Assembly (NCBI GenBank): GCA_030744435.1
Contig: JASLQO010000004.1
Span: 1-64,000, forward strand
DNA length: 64,000 bases
Direction of reading: 5' to 3'
From: JASLQO01 sp002327525
GTDB lineage: Bacteria; Pseudomonadota; Gammaproteobacteria; Pseudomonadales; Azotimanducaceae
The notes below the pieces were generated by a model, which searched no databases, was not told where the DNA came from, and worked only from the letters and a program-made list of their open reading frames with translations. The translations under genes were made by a program, and so were the position numbers. This document shows, one piece after another, positions 8,376 through 17,742 of this stretch; position 1 is the first letter of the stretch; each line of letters starts with the position of its first letter.

Positions 8376-9017
8376 CTACTGCGTTCGGACAGCCACACTC
8401 GCCGACCTCGCGTGATGCCTCCTTACCAGGGCGAGGTAGGAGAAGAATGCGGCGAACGTACCCACCGTGATTTCGCCCTGTTGAAGCAACACACTTCCGT
8501 AGCCGATGATGATCAGTGTGGCACTGGCAGCCAGTACCGGTATCAGCGCACCCAGAAAGGAAGCCACCTTGAAGAGGTTCAGGTCGCGATCGGCGAACGA
8601 CTGGTTCACCCCGCGAAAGCGCTCTATCTCACGTTCTTCCTGGGCCATAGCCTGCACCGTGCGGATGCCGTTCAGGTTTTCCTGCACAAATGTCGAGAGG
8701 CCCGAGAATCCTTCCTGGACCAGATAGCTGAGCGCATAGATACGCCTGGAGAACAGGTACGCCACCAAGGCGATGGTCACAGTCATCTACAGTACGATGC
8801 AGAGCGCTGGCGATGCCAGAGTGGCGCGAGCCGCATCACACGAGATGTCACCGAGCGTGAGCGGGGGCTGGTGCTGCGCGATGCTGTCGATACCGGATTT
8901 TGCGAACAGCAGGATCATGCCTTCGAACACTCGCGACAACAGCATGCCGGCAACCGCCAGCCAGAACGACCAGGCATAGCGCTTCAAGTAGACCGTCAGC
9001 CTCAGCAGGCTTGCCAT
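8376..9017 (-). pseudogene. ABC exporter transmembrane-domain relic
   Basis: From the ATG at 9017 (AGGGG upstream) the frame encodes the first transmembrane helix of an ABC exporter. After LTLGDI it has lost an estimated 80-90 residues, then hits an in-frame TAG at 8787-8789. It resumes in the same frame with a clear TM4-TM6 segment (FSRRIYALSYLVQE, then NGIRTVQAMAQEEREIERF). The nucleotide-binding domain is entirely absent; the frame ends shortly after TM6. Three independent lesions (deletion, nonsense codon, truncation) make it non-functional. Confidence 0.85.
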
Positions 9018-9399
9018 AGATAATCCCCTACAACGCCCCGTAGGCATCGCGAACTCGGGTGAGTGAATACCCGGCGTGGTCCGGCATCGTGCTAACAAGC
9101 TACCAGACACACATTCGAGGCAGGGGTTCAAGATTACGGCTTTCGAGATGGGAGCGCTAACGGGCTACCTGCCAGATCGGTGCAAACCACCCCTCACCTG
9201 GGTGTGAAACCGGGCCACACCGACTTTGACATGGTCTGATAGTCCTCAACCGGGCGAGAAACGTGCCGAAACCGGGAATGTAATCCGCCTCCGGGTGGCT
9301 CGAGCTTTGTCGTCTAATCAAGGCCGGGGCGCTGCTCGCGAGATTCAGTTTGATCCAGAAAATCGGGTACTCTGGCTAAAAGACAGAAGGGGAATAGCC
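9018..9399. other. Gap without recognised gene
   Basis: About 380 bases lacking a supported gene. On the minus strand a short tail (PDHAGYSLTRVRDAYGAL and a stop, about 9026-9090) might be the end of a deleted gene upstream of the ABC relic. The 3' end provides the ribosome site of the next gene. Confidence 0.3.
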
Positions 9400-10047
9400 A
9401 TGGTGCTACGCGTTGATCACTTCATGTATGCCGTCCCGTCACTGGACGAGGGCATAGAGTGGGCCGGTGACACCTTTGGAATCGCACCGGCCTATGGAGG
9501 CGAACACATCGGCATGGGTACCCGCAATGCGCTTCTGTCCCTCGATGAAGCTTATCTCGAGATCATTGCGCCGGATCCTGCGCAGCCTCATGAAGGCACG
9601 CTGGCCGAACGGTTCGCTACGCTCAGCTGCGGCGGCCTGGTAACCTGGGCAGCTGAGGGAGACCTAGCCCGAACCGCGGCTTCCCTGTCGAGTTGTGGCG
9701 TGACGACCGTAGGCCCTCATCGTACCCAGCGCAAAACCACGGAAGGCGAACTGCTGGTCTGGGAATTGCTGTTCCCATCCGGTTCGCCGCACGGTTCACG
9801 CATGCCGTTCTTCATCGATTGGCTGGAATGCACCAATCCAAGACTGACCAATCCAGCGGGCGGTCAATTCCAGTCGCTGTCAATCACTACACCCAATGCG
9901 GCGGATCTTCATCGGACCCTCGCCGCCATAGCACTGGAGGTGCCGGTGCTGGAAGGCGAGCCTGCGCTCGCGGTTTCGATCACGGCACGAGGCGGTGACG
10001 TGTTGCTCAACAGCACCGATGAAACCAGCGACCTGACGATGCGCTAG
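9400..10047 (+). CDS. VOC/glyoxalase-like domain protein
   Basis: The 215-residue protein starts LRVDHFMYAVPSLDEGIEW, a typical vicinal-oxygen-chelate opening with an early metal-ligand-like histidine, and resembles the Glyoxalase_3-like group. The ATG at 9400 is preceded by AAGGGGAA, which decides the start over a longer frame. Such proteins are metal-binding lyases, dioxygenases or hydrolases, or have lost catalysis; the specific reaction is unknown. It stands alone. Confidence 0.8.
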   Translation: MVLRVDHFMYAVPSLDEGIEWAGDTFGIAPAYGGEHIGMGTRNALLSLDEAYLEIIAPDPAQPHEGTLAERFATLSCGGLVTWAAEGDLARTAASLSSCGVTTVGPHRTQRKTTEGELLVWELLFPSGSPHGSRMPFFIDWLECTNPRLTNPAGGQFQSLSITTPNAADLHRTLAAIALEVPVLEGEPALAVSITARGGDVLLNSTDETSDLTMR

Positions 10048-10560
10048 CCGGAGCACGTCCTGATACGCTGAAACTTCACGAATCGCGCCTGAAGCCGCTC
10101 CCACAGATACTCTTGTCATACTGATATCTGGTTATTTATCGGTAATCTGACAGGGATCGCCAGGGCAAAATCTATCCGCGAGCGAAAATATGATCCATCA
10201 GTTCCGCTGTTTGTGTGAACGGGCTCACAATGCGTGTTCTTCAGAAACCGGCGTGCTCTCGAAATGCGACATGAGCACCTCGTAGGCCTCGTCTCCAAAA
10301 TGGCGGGCGTGCACGCTTTTTCAGAGGAAGCAAGGTGCTTATCGCAAGGAACAGGAAAGTCGTGTTTGTGACTGTCAAAGTGGTATCCGCCGGTTGTCTC
10401 TCATCTACGCGCAATATGGCGGGTGTCACAACCACGCATACCCACACAGGGACGACCTGCAACCAGAGCGGTGATACAACACACCTGGCACTGTTGATGG
10501 TGTTGGAAACTTTTGCGAGGGTGAGAACATCGCTCCACTGTGCGCCGGGAGGAATACCGG
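10048..10560. other. Gap with only short gene-tail remnants
   Basis: About 510 bases with no complete gene. On the minus strand, 10225 to about 10310 reads as a plausible protein tail (HFGDEAYEVLMSHFESTP...EEHAL then stop) preceded by a stop, perhaps the end of a deleted gene. The right end carries the ribosome-binding site (GGGAGGAA) of the CoA-transferase. Confidence 0.35.
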
Positions 10561-11772
10561 ATGAAGAAGTCTGAATTTTACGTCAATGCCCGCAACGATC
10601 TGAAGGGGCCCTTGCACGGCGTCACCGTGGTCGAAAATACCACCACCTGGGCGGGGCCCATGGCCGGATGCGTGCTGGCGGATTTCGGAGCCGACGTCAT
10701 CAAAGTGGAGCACCCGGACGGCGAAGTGTCGCGGCGCGTGCCGCCTTTCGTTTCGGATTCAGGACACTCACTAGCCAACGAAACCGTCAACCGCAACAAA
10801 CAGAGTGTTTCGCTCGATCTTCGTCACCCAGAGGGAAAACGGGCATTTCTGCGTCTCGTCGCATCCGCGGACATCATCATCGAAAATTTCCGCCCGGGTA
10901 CGCTGCACGGCTGGGGTGTCGGGTATCAAGACGTGGCTGCCGTGAAACCGGATATCGTCTATGTGTCCATATCCGGATTCGGTCAGTTCGGGCCGGAGTC
11001 CGACCGCGTCGGATACGACCCCTTGGCGCAGAATTTCAGCGGCTGGGCATCCCTGAACGGCGAACCGCAGGGCGGACCCATGAAGGCGCCCACGTATCTT
11101 GGAGATGACCTGGCGGGTTTGCATGGCGCACTGGGCGCCATGGCTGCACTGAGACACCGGGATCAGACGGGTGAGGGTCAGCACGTCGACGTGGCGCTGG
11201 TCGACAGCCTCCTCTATCAGTGCAACGGCGCACTGAGTGCGGCCGCGCTGAACTTACCGCTGCAACGCATGGGTAATCAGTTCGCCTTCGCGGTACCGGC
11301 GAACAATTACGCCTGCAGGAATGGTCATGTCTTTTTCGGCGCGCTGCTGGAAAGCCACTGGAAACTACTCGCCCATCATTTGGGCCGCGACGATCTGGCG
11401 GATGTCGACTTACTCCAGCGCATCCAACGCCGCGACGAGTTGGATGAACTCGTGCGCGATTACTGCGCCGGTTTGAGCACGGCCGAAGTCATCGATGCCT
11501 TCAACGATCTGGGATTGCCGGGCACCCGCGTCAACACGTTTGCCGAGGCGGCAAAGGAGCCTCACATCCTGGAGCGCGACATGCTACAACCCACCACCCT
11601 AACCGATGGGACGACCATCCCGCTCACCGGTCCGGCTGCCAAGTTCTCGCGCACGCCCACCCGCGTGCATACGCCCGCGCAACCACTCGGCGCCCAGAAC
11701 GAGGCGGTTCTTGCTACCCTCGGCTACACAGCCGATGAAATCGAACAGCTGAAAGAGGTGGGAGCCACCTGA
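10561..11772 (+). CDS. Class III CoA-transferase (CaiB/BaiF family)
   Basis: The 403-residue protein has the family opening GVTVVENTTTWAGPMAGCVLADFGADVIKVEHP, here split as GVTVVENTT and ADFGADVIKVEHP, and an aspartate in a GDDLAGLHGALGA region where the catalytic Asp of formyl-CoA transferase lies. It would move CoA between acyl groups, activating an acid without ATP. GGGAGGAA precedes the ATG. It is monocistronic, convergent with the di-heme enzyme genes on the right. Confidence 0.92.
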   Translation: MKKSEFYVNARNDLKGPLHGVTVVENTTTWAGPMAGCVLADFGADVIKVEHPDGEVSRRVPPFVSDSGHSLANETVNRNKQSVSLDLRHPEGKRAFLRLVASADIIIENFRPGTLHGWGVGYQDVAAVKPDIVYVSISGFGQFGPESDRVGYDPLAQNFSGWASLNGEPQGGPMKAPTYLGDDLAGLHGALGAMAALRHRDQTGEGQHVDVALVDSLLYQCNGALSAAALNLPLQRMGNQFAFAVPANNYACRNGHVFFGALLESHWKLLAHHLGRDDLADVDLLQRIQRRDELDELVRDYCAGLSTAEVIDAFNDLGLPGTRVNTFAEAAKEPHILERDMLQPTTLTDGTTIPLTGPAAKFSRTPTRVHTPAQPLGAQNEAVLATLGYTADEIEQLKEVGAT

Positions 11773-11812
11773 GCCCTGGCCATCTTTCAGCGAGGGCGGC
11801 GTTGGGTTGGGT

Positions 11813-12142
11813 TCAGTCTTCGATCGTCGTGGGCAGTACGGAGTCATCACCGGATCCCGAGATTGGCCGTGCGGCCGGAGGCACTGCGATTCCGTGTAGA
11901 AAGGTCTTGTGGATTTCGGGATACAGGCTCGCGAGCATCTGCGAATCGAGCAACTCCTCAATAACCTCGCCTTCGCGGTTCTTGATGGTATATAGCGGAC
12001 CATCCGGCGCCGAATGCGCGATGATGATGATGCCGCGCATCTCCAGTTGAACGATCGGCAGGTAGCTCTCTTGCGCTGCCAGCGGGGCAGAAAACGCCCC
12101 CGCAATCAGCACCGCGACTGCAAGTGTTCGAATCTCCGACAT
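11813..12142 (-). CDS. Small secreted protein downstream of the di-heme enzyme
   Basis: The 109-residue product has a clear Sec signal peptide (MSEIRTLAVAVLIAGAFSAP, cleavage near LAAQE). The mature part includes LEMRGIIIIAHSAPDGPLYT and an acidic C terminus. It has no cysteine or recognised motif. It starts 45 bases after the di-heme gene ends, with GGGAG before the ATG, so the two are probably co-transcribed and both periplasmic. A chaperone or subunit role is possible but only inferred from position. Confidence 0.7.
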   Translation of the reverse strand: MSEIRTLAVAVLIAGAFSAPLAAQESYLPIVQLEMRGIIIIAHSAPDGPLYTIKNREGEVIEELLDSQMLASLYPEIHKTFLHGIAVPPAARPISGSGDDSVLPTTIED

Positions 12143-12187
12143 GCTGACTCCCACGCTGCAAGTACTCTGTGGTGAGGTTGCCGAAGT

Positions 12188-13345
12188 CTACCTGCTATCC
12201 GACGATCGTGAATCCGCAAAGAGTAGATGTTCATAGCGCCGATCGGTCAGTGTGTGCAGAAACGCGAGGACGGCGTCGATGCGAGCGGTGTCCATGGGCT
12301 GCCCCTTCGAGAGCAGGGCTTGGTCGATGTTTTCACCGACCTCCGGCGCACTCCAGGCAGCACCTGACTCCGGATTGGAGGTGCCACCGACGAAGTAGGT
12401 GTTGTAGAAGAGCAAAACGGTGCGCAGGTCGTCAAAAACACCGTTGTGCATGTAAGGCCCCGTGACGGCGACGTTGCGCAGCGTCGGTGTTCTGAACTTG
12501 CCGCGCTGCGCGCCATCAGTGACGGCGGGATTGTTCGCCAACCCGAGATCGGGTTGCCCTGCAGAAGTTCCCATGTGCTCAAGCAGCAGCTCGTTCACCG
12601 GTGTGCCAACGTTGTGATAGCGGTTGTCGGTGAAGGTCTCGCGTTGCGGTTGGTCGAGCAGATGACAACCGTTACAGTTCAACAACTCGGAGAAGAATAC
12701 AACCCGACCCTGTTCCTCCCGGCGTGTCATCTGGTACTCACCGCGTAGATAACGATCGTATTTGGAGTCGAAGGGTGCAAATCGTGCTGTACGTTCGAAC
12801 GCCGCGATACTCTGCGCCACGGCTTGCTGAACTCTGTCGCTGTCAGTGAACACCGAATCACCGAAAAGTCGTTTCATGGATGCCAGGTAACGCGGATTCT
12901 CCATGATCCGTGCTCTGAGCGATGCAGTGTCTGGCAGCGCCATTTCCGCCGGGTTGAATATCGGCCGACCTGCTTGCGCTGTCAGGTTCGCCGCTCGGCC
13001 GTCGAGGAAAAAGCCGCCTCGATAGTCTCCCGCCCGGTTTATATGGAAGTCGGGGCTGAGCGAGATGTAGCCCAGGGTAGGCGTGTTCCGATCACCCAGA
13101 GACATGCCGTCGTCACCGAGCGAAACAGCGCCGCCTACCGAATTCGAGCGCGTGTCAGTGAAGGCTGTCTCTGGTGAGTGGCAAGTAGCGCAGGACTGGG
13201 AGCGCCGTTGTGACAGGTTGACGTCGAAAAAAAGCCCCTCACCCAACTGCTCGAGTGTCTCGTAGACCGGGGGTTCCGCCGCGGACAGTGTTGCCACCGC
13301 GACCATGCACCAGACGATGAGAGATGTTCGAAAATACCAGGGCAC
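12188..13345 (-). CDS. Di-heme c-type cytochrome, MauG / cytochrome c peroxidase family
   Basis: The protein (about 385 residues from a GTG at 13345; start uncertain) has a signal peptide and two CxxCH heme sites (CATCH near residues 52-56 and CNGCH near 224-228), in the order and spacing of bacterial di-heme peroxidases. After the second heme it has the family motif FRTPTLRNVAVTGPY. About 86 residues beyond the second heme histidine, where peroxidases use a methionine ligand, it has LLFYN, as in MauG, whose ligand is tyrosine. MauG builds the TTQ cofactor of methylamine dehydrogenase; a TTQ enzyme is encoded at 38.3-40.1 kb. General peroxidase function remains possible. Confidence 0.85.
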   Translation of the reverse strand: MPWYFRTSLIVWCMVAVATLSAAEPPVYETLEQLGEGLFFDVNLSQRRSQSCATCHSPETAFTDTRSNSVGGAVSLGDDGMSLGDRNTPTLGYISLSPDFHINRAGDYRGGFFLDGRAANLTAQAGRPIFNPAEMALPDTASLRARIMENPRYLASMKRLFGDSVFTDSDRVQQAVAQSIAAFERTARFAPFDSKYDRYLRGEYQMTRREEQGRVVFFSELLNCNGCHLLDQPQRETFTDNRYHNVGTPVNELLLEHMGTSAGQPDLGLANNPAVTDGAQRGKFRTPTLRNVAVTGPYMHNGVFDDLRTVLLFYNTYFVGGTSNPESGAAWSAPEVGENIDQALLSKGQPMDTARIDAVLAFLHTLTDRRYEHLLFADSRSSDSR

Positions 13346-13529
13346 TCGGGAGTTACCGGGTTGATATCCGTAGCCGCGCGAACTGCGGTCGCGAGACGGT
13401 TGGTTAATGATGTCGCTATGATCGCATACAAACAGGACATACCAGGGTGAAATCAGCGCAGTGGATACAGCCATCCGCTCTGCTGAGAGCCGGGTATGAC
13501 CTCCGCAGAGACGGCGTTTTCGTCACCAG

Positions 13530-14006
13530 GGTGGCGAGAGTATCCAGGCTGCCATGAGTAAGGACGATTCCCCGCATCACTTCCGACAGGCCGAACTCTG
13601 CATTTGGCACGGAAAGTCGAAGATCCATCGCCTGTATGATCTCCATGCCACCAGTCAGGGCAAAACCATTGACCGCGGCAATGACGGGTTTGTATAGCTC
13701 GAAGTCTCTGAGCAGCGCCGTCTGCATCAACGCGCGGTCTTTCAGCAACGCCTCGTCATACTCATCCTCCGGTTCCCGCGCTCAGCAGAGCAATGGAATC
13801 AACAGCCCGAGATCTGCTCCCGCACACAATGCCTGGTCTCCGGCGCCTGTGAGTATGGCGGCCCGCACCTCGCGATCCTCCCGAAAATCGCTCCACATCG
13901 CGGCCATTTCGACAATCATCTGCGGACTCAGCGCATTGCGCCGCTCGGGTCGAGTCATGGTGAGATAGGCAATCCCATCGCGCTTTTCTTAAATCAGATG
14001 CGACAT
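13530..14006 (-). pseudogene. Enoyl-CoA hydratase relic with two in-frame stop codons
   Basis: From ATG 14006 the frame reads MSHLI, then TAA (13989-13991), then a normal crotonase N terminus (EKRDGIAYLTMTRPERRNAL, ending LCAGADLGLL). A TGA follows at 13782-13784, then the central part (KPVIAAVNGFALTGGMEIIQ, ending GLSEVMRGIV). Similarity fades at about 13530, so the C-terminal third is missing. All pieces are in one frame, so the damage is by two nonsense codons plus truncation. Confidence 0.9.
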
Positions 14007-14033
14007 TTCGACTCCACGATATCCATCGATCCA

Positions 14034-15158
14034 TCACTGGGTGGAAGGCAGCAGCGCGCTCATGCGCTCGTGCGTATCGAGATATTCGTGAACGATCTCC
14101 ATCACGAGTTCTCTCGTTCCCATGATCTCGTTCATACGCCCGACAATTTGTCCCACTGGAGCAAACATCACCTCGCGCGCCTGTTCCGGGTACCTGCCTA
14201 TTCGCACCATCGCGTTGGTTATCGCCATCATCTGTAGGGGTGGGCCCAGGGAACTAGGGTTGTTGCCGGAGTCCCATGCGTCGGTCCACGCATTACGCAA
14301 CATGCGCGCGTACTTGCCGGTAAAGCTCTTAGAACGAACCGTATCTGAACTGGTGGCGGCCAGCAGCATGTCTCGCATTACCGGAGTGCTGGCAGCTTCC
14401 GCCACCGTGAGCCAGATGGAGCCACTCCACACACCCTGGGCACCCAGCGCAAGCGCTGCGTACATCTGCCGACCGGACCCTACCCCGCCTGCCGCAATCA
14501 CCGGAATATCACCTGCAATGTCTACGACCTCCGGCCACAGGACGGCGCTTCCGATCTCGCCTGTGTGTCCACCACCCTCACCCCCCTGTGCGACGATGAA
14601 ATCGAGGCCTGCTTCCACGTGGTAGCGAGCGTGTTTCGGTGAACCGCACAATGCGCCCACCATGCGGCCCGAATCCTGAATCTGTTTGATGATATCCGGC
14701 GGCGGTGTTCCCAGGGCGTTTGCGATCAGCCTCACTCTCTCGTGCTCCAGTGCGACCTCGATGAGCGGCGCGGAGGTGGCTTCCGTCATCATCAGGCGTC
14801 CCGAGACCTTCCGGTCTTCCGGCAGGCGCGGCACACCATGCGCATCCAGGAGTTCGTCAGCGAAATTCCGATGACCCTGAGGAATCGCTGCGCTGATCAA
14901 CGCGCGCAGCTTGTCCGGATCTTTTTCATCCTGACCTTGATAGCGGTTGGGAATGATGACGTCGACACCGTAAGGCCTGTCATGGATGTGCTCATCGATC
15001 CAGTCGAGCTCGATCTTTAGCTGTTCCGCGGAAAATCCTACCGCTCCCAACACGCCGATCCCGCCCGCATTGGAAACAGCAGCAACAACATCGCGACAAT
15101 GCGTAAAAGCAAATATCGGAAATTCTATCCCCAGACGTTTGCATAGTTCAGTTTGCAT
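14034..15158 (-). CDS. Nitronate monooxygenase-like FMN-dependent (NPD-type) oxidoreductase
   Basis: The 374-residue TIM-barrel protein has the family features ELCKRLGIEFPIFAF at the N terminus, GGIGVLGA, the GGEGGGHTG loop and IPVIAAGGVGSGRQM, which form the FMN phosphate site. The ATG at 15158 has GGAGAT upstream. Members of this group inside CoA-degradation operons often reduce or oxidise CoA-linked intermediates rather than nitroalkanes, so the nitronate label is a family name. It ends the MaoC/TLP1 operon. Confidence 0.88.
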   Translation of the reverse strand: MQTELCKRLGIEFPIFAFTHCRDVVAAVSNAGGIGVLGAVGFSAEQLKIELDWIDEHIHDRPYGVDVIIPNRYQGQDEKDPDKLRALISAAIPQGHRNFADELLDAHGVPRLPEDRKVSGRLMMTEATSAPLIEVALEHERVRLIANALGTPPPDIIKQIQDSGRMVGALCGSPKHARYHVEAGLDFIVAQGGEGGGHTGEIGSAVLWPEVVDIAGDIPVIAAGGVGSGRQMYAALALGAQGVWSGSIWLTVAEAASTPVMRDMLLAATSSDTVRSKSFTGKYARMLRNAWTDAWDSGNNPSSLGPPLQMMAITNAMVRIGRYPEQAREVMFAPVGQIVGRMNEIMGTRELVMEIVHEYLDTHERMSALLPSTQ

Positions 15159-15210
15159 GCCAGATCTCCTTTGCTGATTCGCATCCTGCCTCAACAACGG
15201 CCCTCGGCCG

Positions 15211-15672
15211 TCACGATGAAGCTCTGGGCAACTGGACGATCGCACTGGCAGGCGTGGTTTTACCCACGCGATCGTTTTCGAGCCATACCTCTACCTCGAC
15301 GAGATGGCGGCCGTCTTTGTCGATGTATTTCTTCGTCACAGCGCCCCGTGTCGATACCGTATCGTCGTGCATGTTCATACCGCGCATTTGAAACGAGAGT
15401 TTGCACACCCAGCCGTACACTCCGGCCCAATCAGTCAGCGTGCGGCCAAGCAGGCCCGCAGTCCATCCGGTGTTGTAGAAGATGCCCGCATGACCACTGT
15501 CCCGGGCGAAATCCGGATCGTGGTGGATCTGATTCCAGTCCTGAGAGCCATGAACCTGCAACGCCATGGCCGTCCAATCAAGGTGTATTGAAAATCCGGC
15601 CAGCGTTTCGCCCACAACGACATCGTCCCAATAGCGAATCGCGGGCTCTGTACCTGGCGTGGAATCACTCAT
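15211..15672 (-). CDS. MaoC-like hydratase (hotdog fold)
   Basis: The 153-residue protein has a hydratase-2-like motif DWNQIHHD, with the Asp and His of the R-specific enoyl-CoA hydratase active site. It overlaps the end of the upstream MaoC-type gene by 8 bases, with GGGAG as ribosome site. Two adjacent small MaoC proteins next to a thiolase-like protein resemble the ChsH1-ChsH2 hydratase of steroid side-chain degradation, which needs both chains. A heterodimeric enoyl-CoA hydratase is likely. Confidence 0.85.
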   Translation of the reverse strand: MSDSTPGTEPAIRYWDDVVVGETLAGFSIHLDWTAMALQVHGSQDWNQIHHDPDFARDSGHAGIFYNTGWTAGLLGRTLTDWAGVYGWVCKLSFQMRGMNMHDDTVSTRGAVTKKYIDKDGRHLVEVEVWLENDRVGKTTPASAIVQLPRASS

Positions 15673-16270
15673 GAGTTTCTCCCGGAGACCGCTTTTCATC
15701 AGCCTCTATCTGCCTGGGCGATCGATGCACGAGAGTGGTGTTGTGCCACGCGGCAACCTTCTCGTCATCCTGGTTGAAAATCGCCGTCTCCGAGACGATC
15801 CACACGGCTCTACTGTCCAGCTTGATGGCTTTGACGAACACATCGGTAACCGTCAATTCCGAGTGCAATCTGTCGCCGACCCGAATGGGTTGAAGAAAGT
15901 CCCACTCGGTGCTCATGTTGATACCCCGATCACCAGGTGTGGGTATGCCAAGGGTAAACGCGGGGCGTCTGGGTAGTGCAGATTGGTCATCAAGCACGGC
16001 CGTCTGCGTTCGCACTTTTTGTGGCCATGGACCCTGGCCCGAGAAATAGAGGGGCAACAGCGAAGGCGGCACGACGACTTCGCCATACGGGCCCTTGTTC
16101 CTGGCAAAATCCGGGTCCAGGAACAACGGATTGTCGTCACCTGTCATGTGGCAATGACGCCGGATGGCATCGTACTCCACCGGGTATCTTCCCTCGCTGC
16201 GTGAGACGACCTTACCGATCCATTCCGATCGTATCGCCTCAATATCGTAGTCGCCGGGATGAATACTCAT
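15665..16270 (-). CDS. MaoC-like / FAS1-type N-terminal dehydratase-domain protein
   Basis: The 201-residue hotdog protein has SEGRYPVEYDAIRRHCHMTG and DDNPLFLDPDFA, the non-catalytic-type N-terminal MaoC domain with a DNPLF motif. It starts by ATGA overlap with the TLP1 gene and overlaps the small MaoC gene by 8 bases. It probably pairs with that protein to form a two-chain enoyl-CoA hydratase for a bulky substrate. Confidence 0.83.
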   Translation of the reverse strand: MSIHPGDYDIEAIRSEWIGKVVSRSEGRYPVEYDAIRRHCHMTGDDNPLFLDPDFARNKGPYGEVVVPPSLLPLYFSGQGPWPQKVRTQTAVLDDQSALPRRPAFTLGIPTPGDRGINMSTEWDFLQPIRVGDRLHSELTVTDVFVKAIKLDSRAVWIVSETAIFNQDDEKVAAWHNTTLVHRSPRQIEADEKRSPGETHE

Positions 16271-17742
16271 CGATGTTTATCAACCGAAAACCGGCCGCCT
16301 GCTATCTGTACCGTCATCCCACAGAATTCTTCGGATTGCATGGTTGTCATCAACCCCACATCATCCGTATGGGCGATGCTGCGCTTGCCATCCGGCAAAT
16401 CTACAATGGCCACACTCCGCTGCGGGCCTTCACGGTCGTACAACACCGTGTACCCGGCAACCGTGGCTGCTCCCACGTAGTTGGGCACAACGACTCGCTC
16501 GTCAGTGGCCGCGGCGACGGCATCGGTGACGTCAACAAACTGGTAGCCGTTGGGATTAGGATCCGTCCCCCAGATCCCGAACCCCTGCTTCGTGAGCAGA
16601 CCGGAAACCGTGGTTACCATGCCGCGACTGTGGGGTTTATTGCGCAGGTGCCGCACCAGTTGACCCACAGCGTGTAAGACGAAGTTGTTGAGCGGACCAC
16701 CGGCAAAAGGCATGGCTCCCGTAAAGCTCCAGGCAATATGCTCCAGCGCACCAATCTCGGCTGCGAACGACTCAACCGCCACCGGGAAGCAGCTGTACAA
16801 CTCCAGAAAGTCCAGCTCCGCGGGCTGAATCGCAGCTGCCTCGAAGGCGGCTCTGCCCGCATACTCGGCGCCCACGCATCGGTCCAGTCGGCCACGGGCG
16901 GTGATGTTCAGCATGTGGTTTGATTCAGTAAAAACCTGGGGAAACACCCACCGATCACGGGGAACGCCCATCTGCCGGGCTTTGTCAGCAGAGCAGAACA
17001 GGAGCGCCGATGCCTGGTCGACGTTCCACTGGCTGTTGTGCAACTTGGTGTAGGGAAAGGCCAACATCGGATTCGTACGACTGGCGTTGCGAATTTGCTC
17101 TGCTGCTACGTGTTCCCGATCCCAGGCGTGAGGGTTTTGCGAGGCGATTTTACTGAAGGCGCTGTACCGTTCGGCCAGGAGATCTCGATAGGCCCCGGTG
17201 GTGAAACCGTGTCTGTGGCGGAATGCACTGTCGATGATGGCGTAATAGCCGACGGGCATGTAGCCGAGTCCGGAGTTGACCTCGTAGTCCGGCTGCATTT
17301 CGTCATGTGGCTTCATGACGACATCGGCAAGATCCTCGCATTGTGTAGCTTCCAGCCGAACCCCTTCGGCCTTCGCCCGCTGCAGTCGATAACCGGCCTC
17401 CCCACCGATCACCAGGGCACAGGAAATCTCGCCACTAGCGATGGCATTGCAGGCATCGCTCATGACCGTTTGCTGTGAAACACCCGGCAGTGCGCTGATG
17501 GACTCCACGTGGCTGGCACCAATCGCATCGCCAATGAGTCTGCCCGGGTTGCGATATTGCCACCGTCCTACAGGGACAAGAATGCGTTCAATATCGCGCA
17601 GAAGCCCCGCATTGCCACCATCGTCACCGGCGGCGTTGGCTGCATCTATCATCAACGCAAGAGGTTCTCTCGCATTGATCACATTTGGTTCACGTTGAGT
17701 CGTCAAACCCACGCCAACCAGTACCGGCATTCTTGTGTCCAT
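16267..17742 (-). CDS. Thiolase-like protein type 1 (TLP1) with extra C-terminal domain
   Basis: The 491-residue protein shares the thiolase scaffold in its first ~400 residues, with a LELYSCFP motif and late FGIWGT. At the nucleophile site the sequence is GVSQQTVMSDAC, with no cysteine at the catalytic position. The final ~90 residues form an added domain (AATVAGYTVLYDREGPQR...), as in mycobacterial TLP1. Function of TLP1 proteins is not settled; lipid or acyl-CoA binding or non-thiolytic C-C chemistry is suggested. It is first in a tightly overlapping operon with two MaoC genes and the FMN oxidoreductase. Confidence 0.85.
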   Translation of the reverse strand: MDTRMPVLVGVGLTTQREPNVINAREPLALMIDAANAAGDDGGNAGLLRDIERILVPVGRWQYRNPGRLIGDAIGASHVESISALPGVSQQTVMSDACNAIASGEISCALVIGGEAGYRLQRAKAEGVRLEATQCEDLADVVMKPHDEMQPDYEVNSGLGYMPVGYYAIIDSAFRHRHGFTTGAYRDLLAERYSAFSKIASQNPHAWDREHVAAEQIRNASRTNPMLAFPYTKLHNSQWNVDQASALLFCSADKARQMGVPRDRWVFPQVFTESNHMLNITARGRLDRCVGAEYAGRAAFEAAAIQPAELDFLELYSCFPVAVESFAAEIGALEHIAWSFTGAMPFAGGPLNNFVLHAVGQLVRHLRNKPHSRGMVTTVSGLLTKQGFGIWGTDPNPNGYQFVDVTDAVAAATDERVVVPNYVGAATVAGYTVLYDREGPQRSVAIVDLPDGKRSIAHTDDVGLMTTMQSEEFCGMTVQIAGGRFSVDKHR

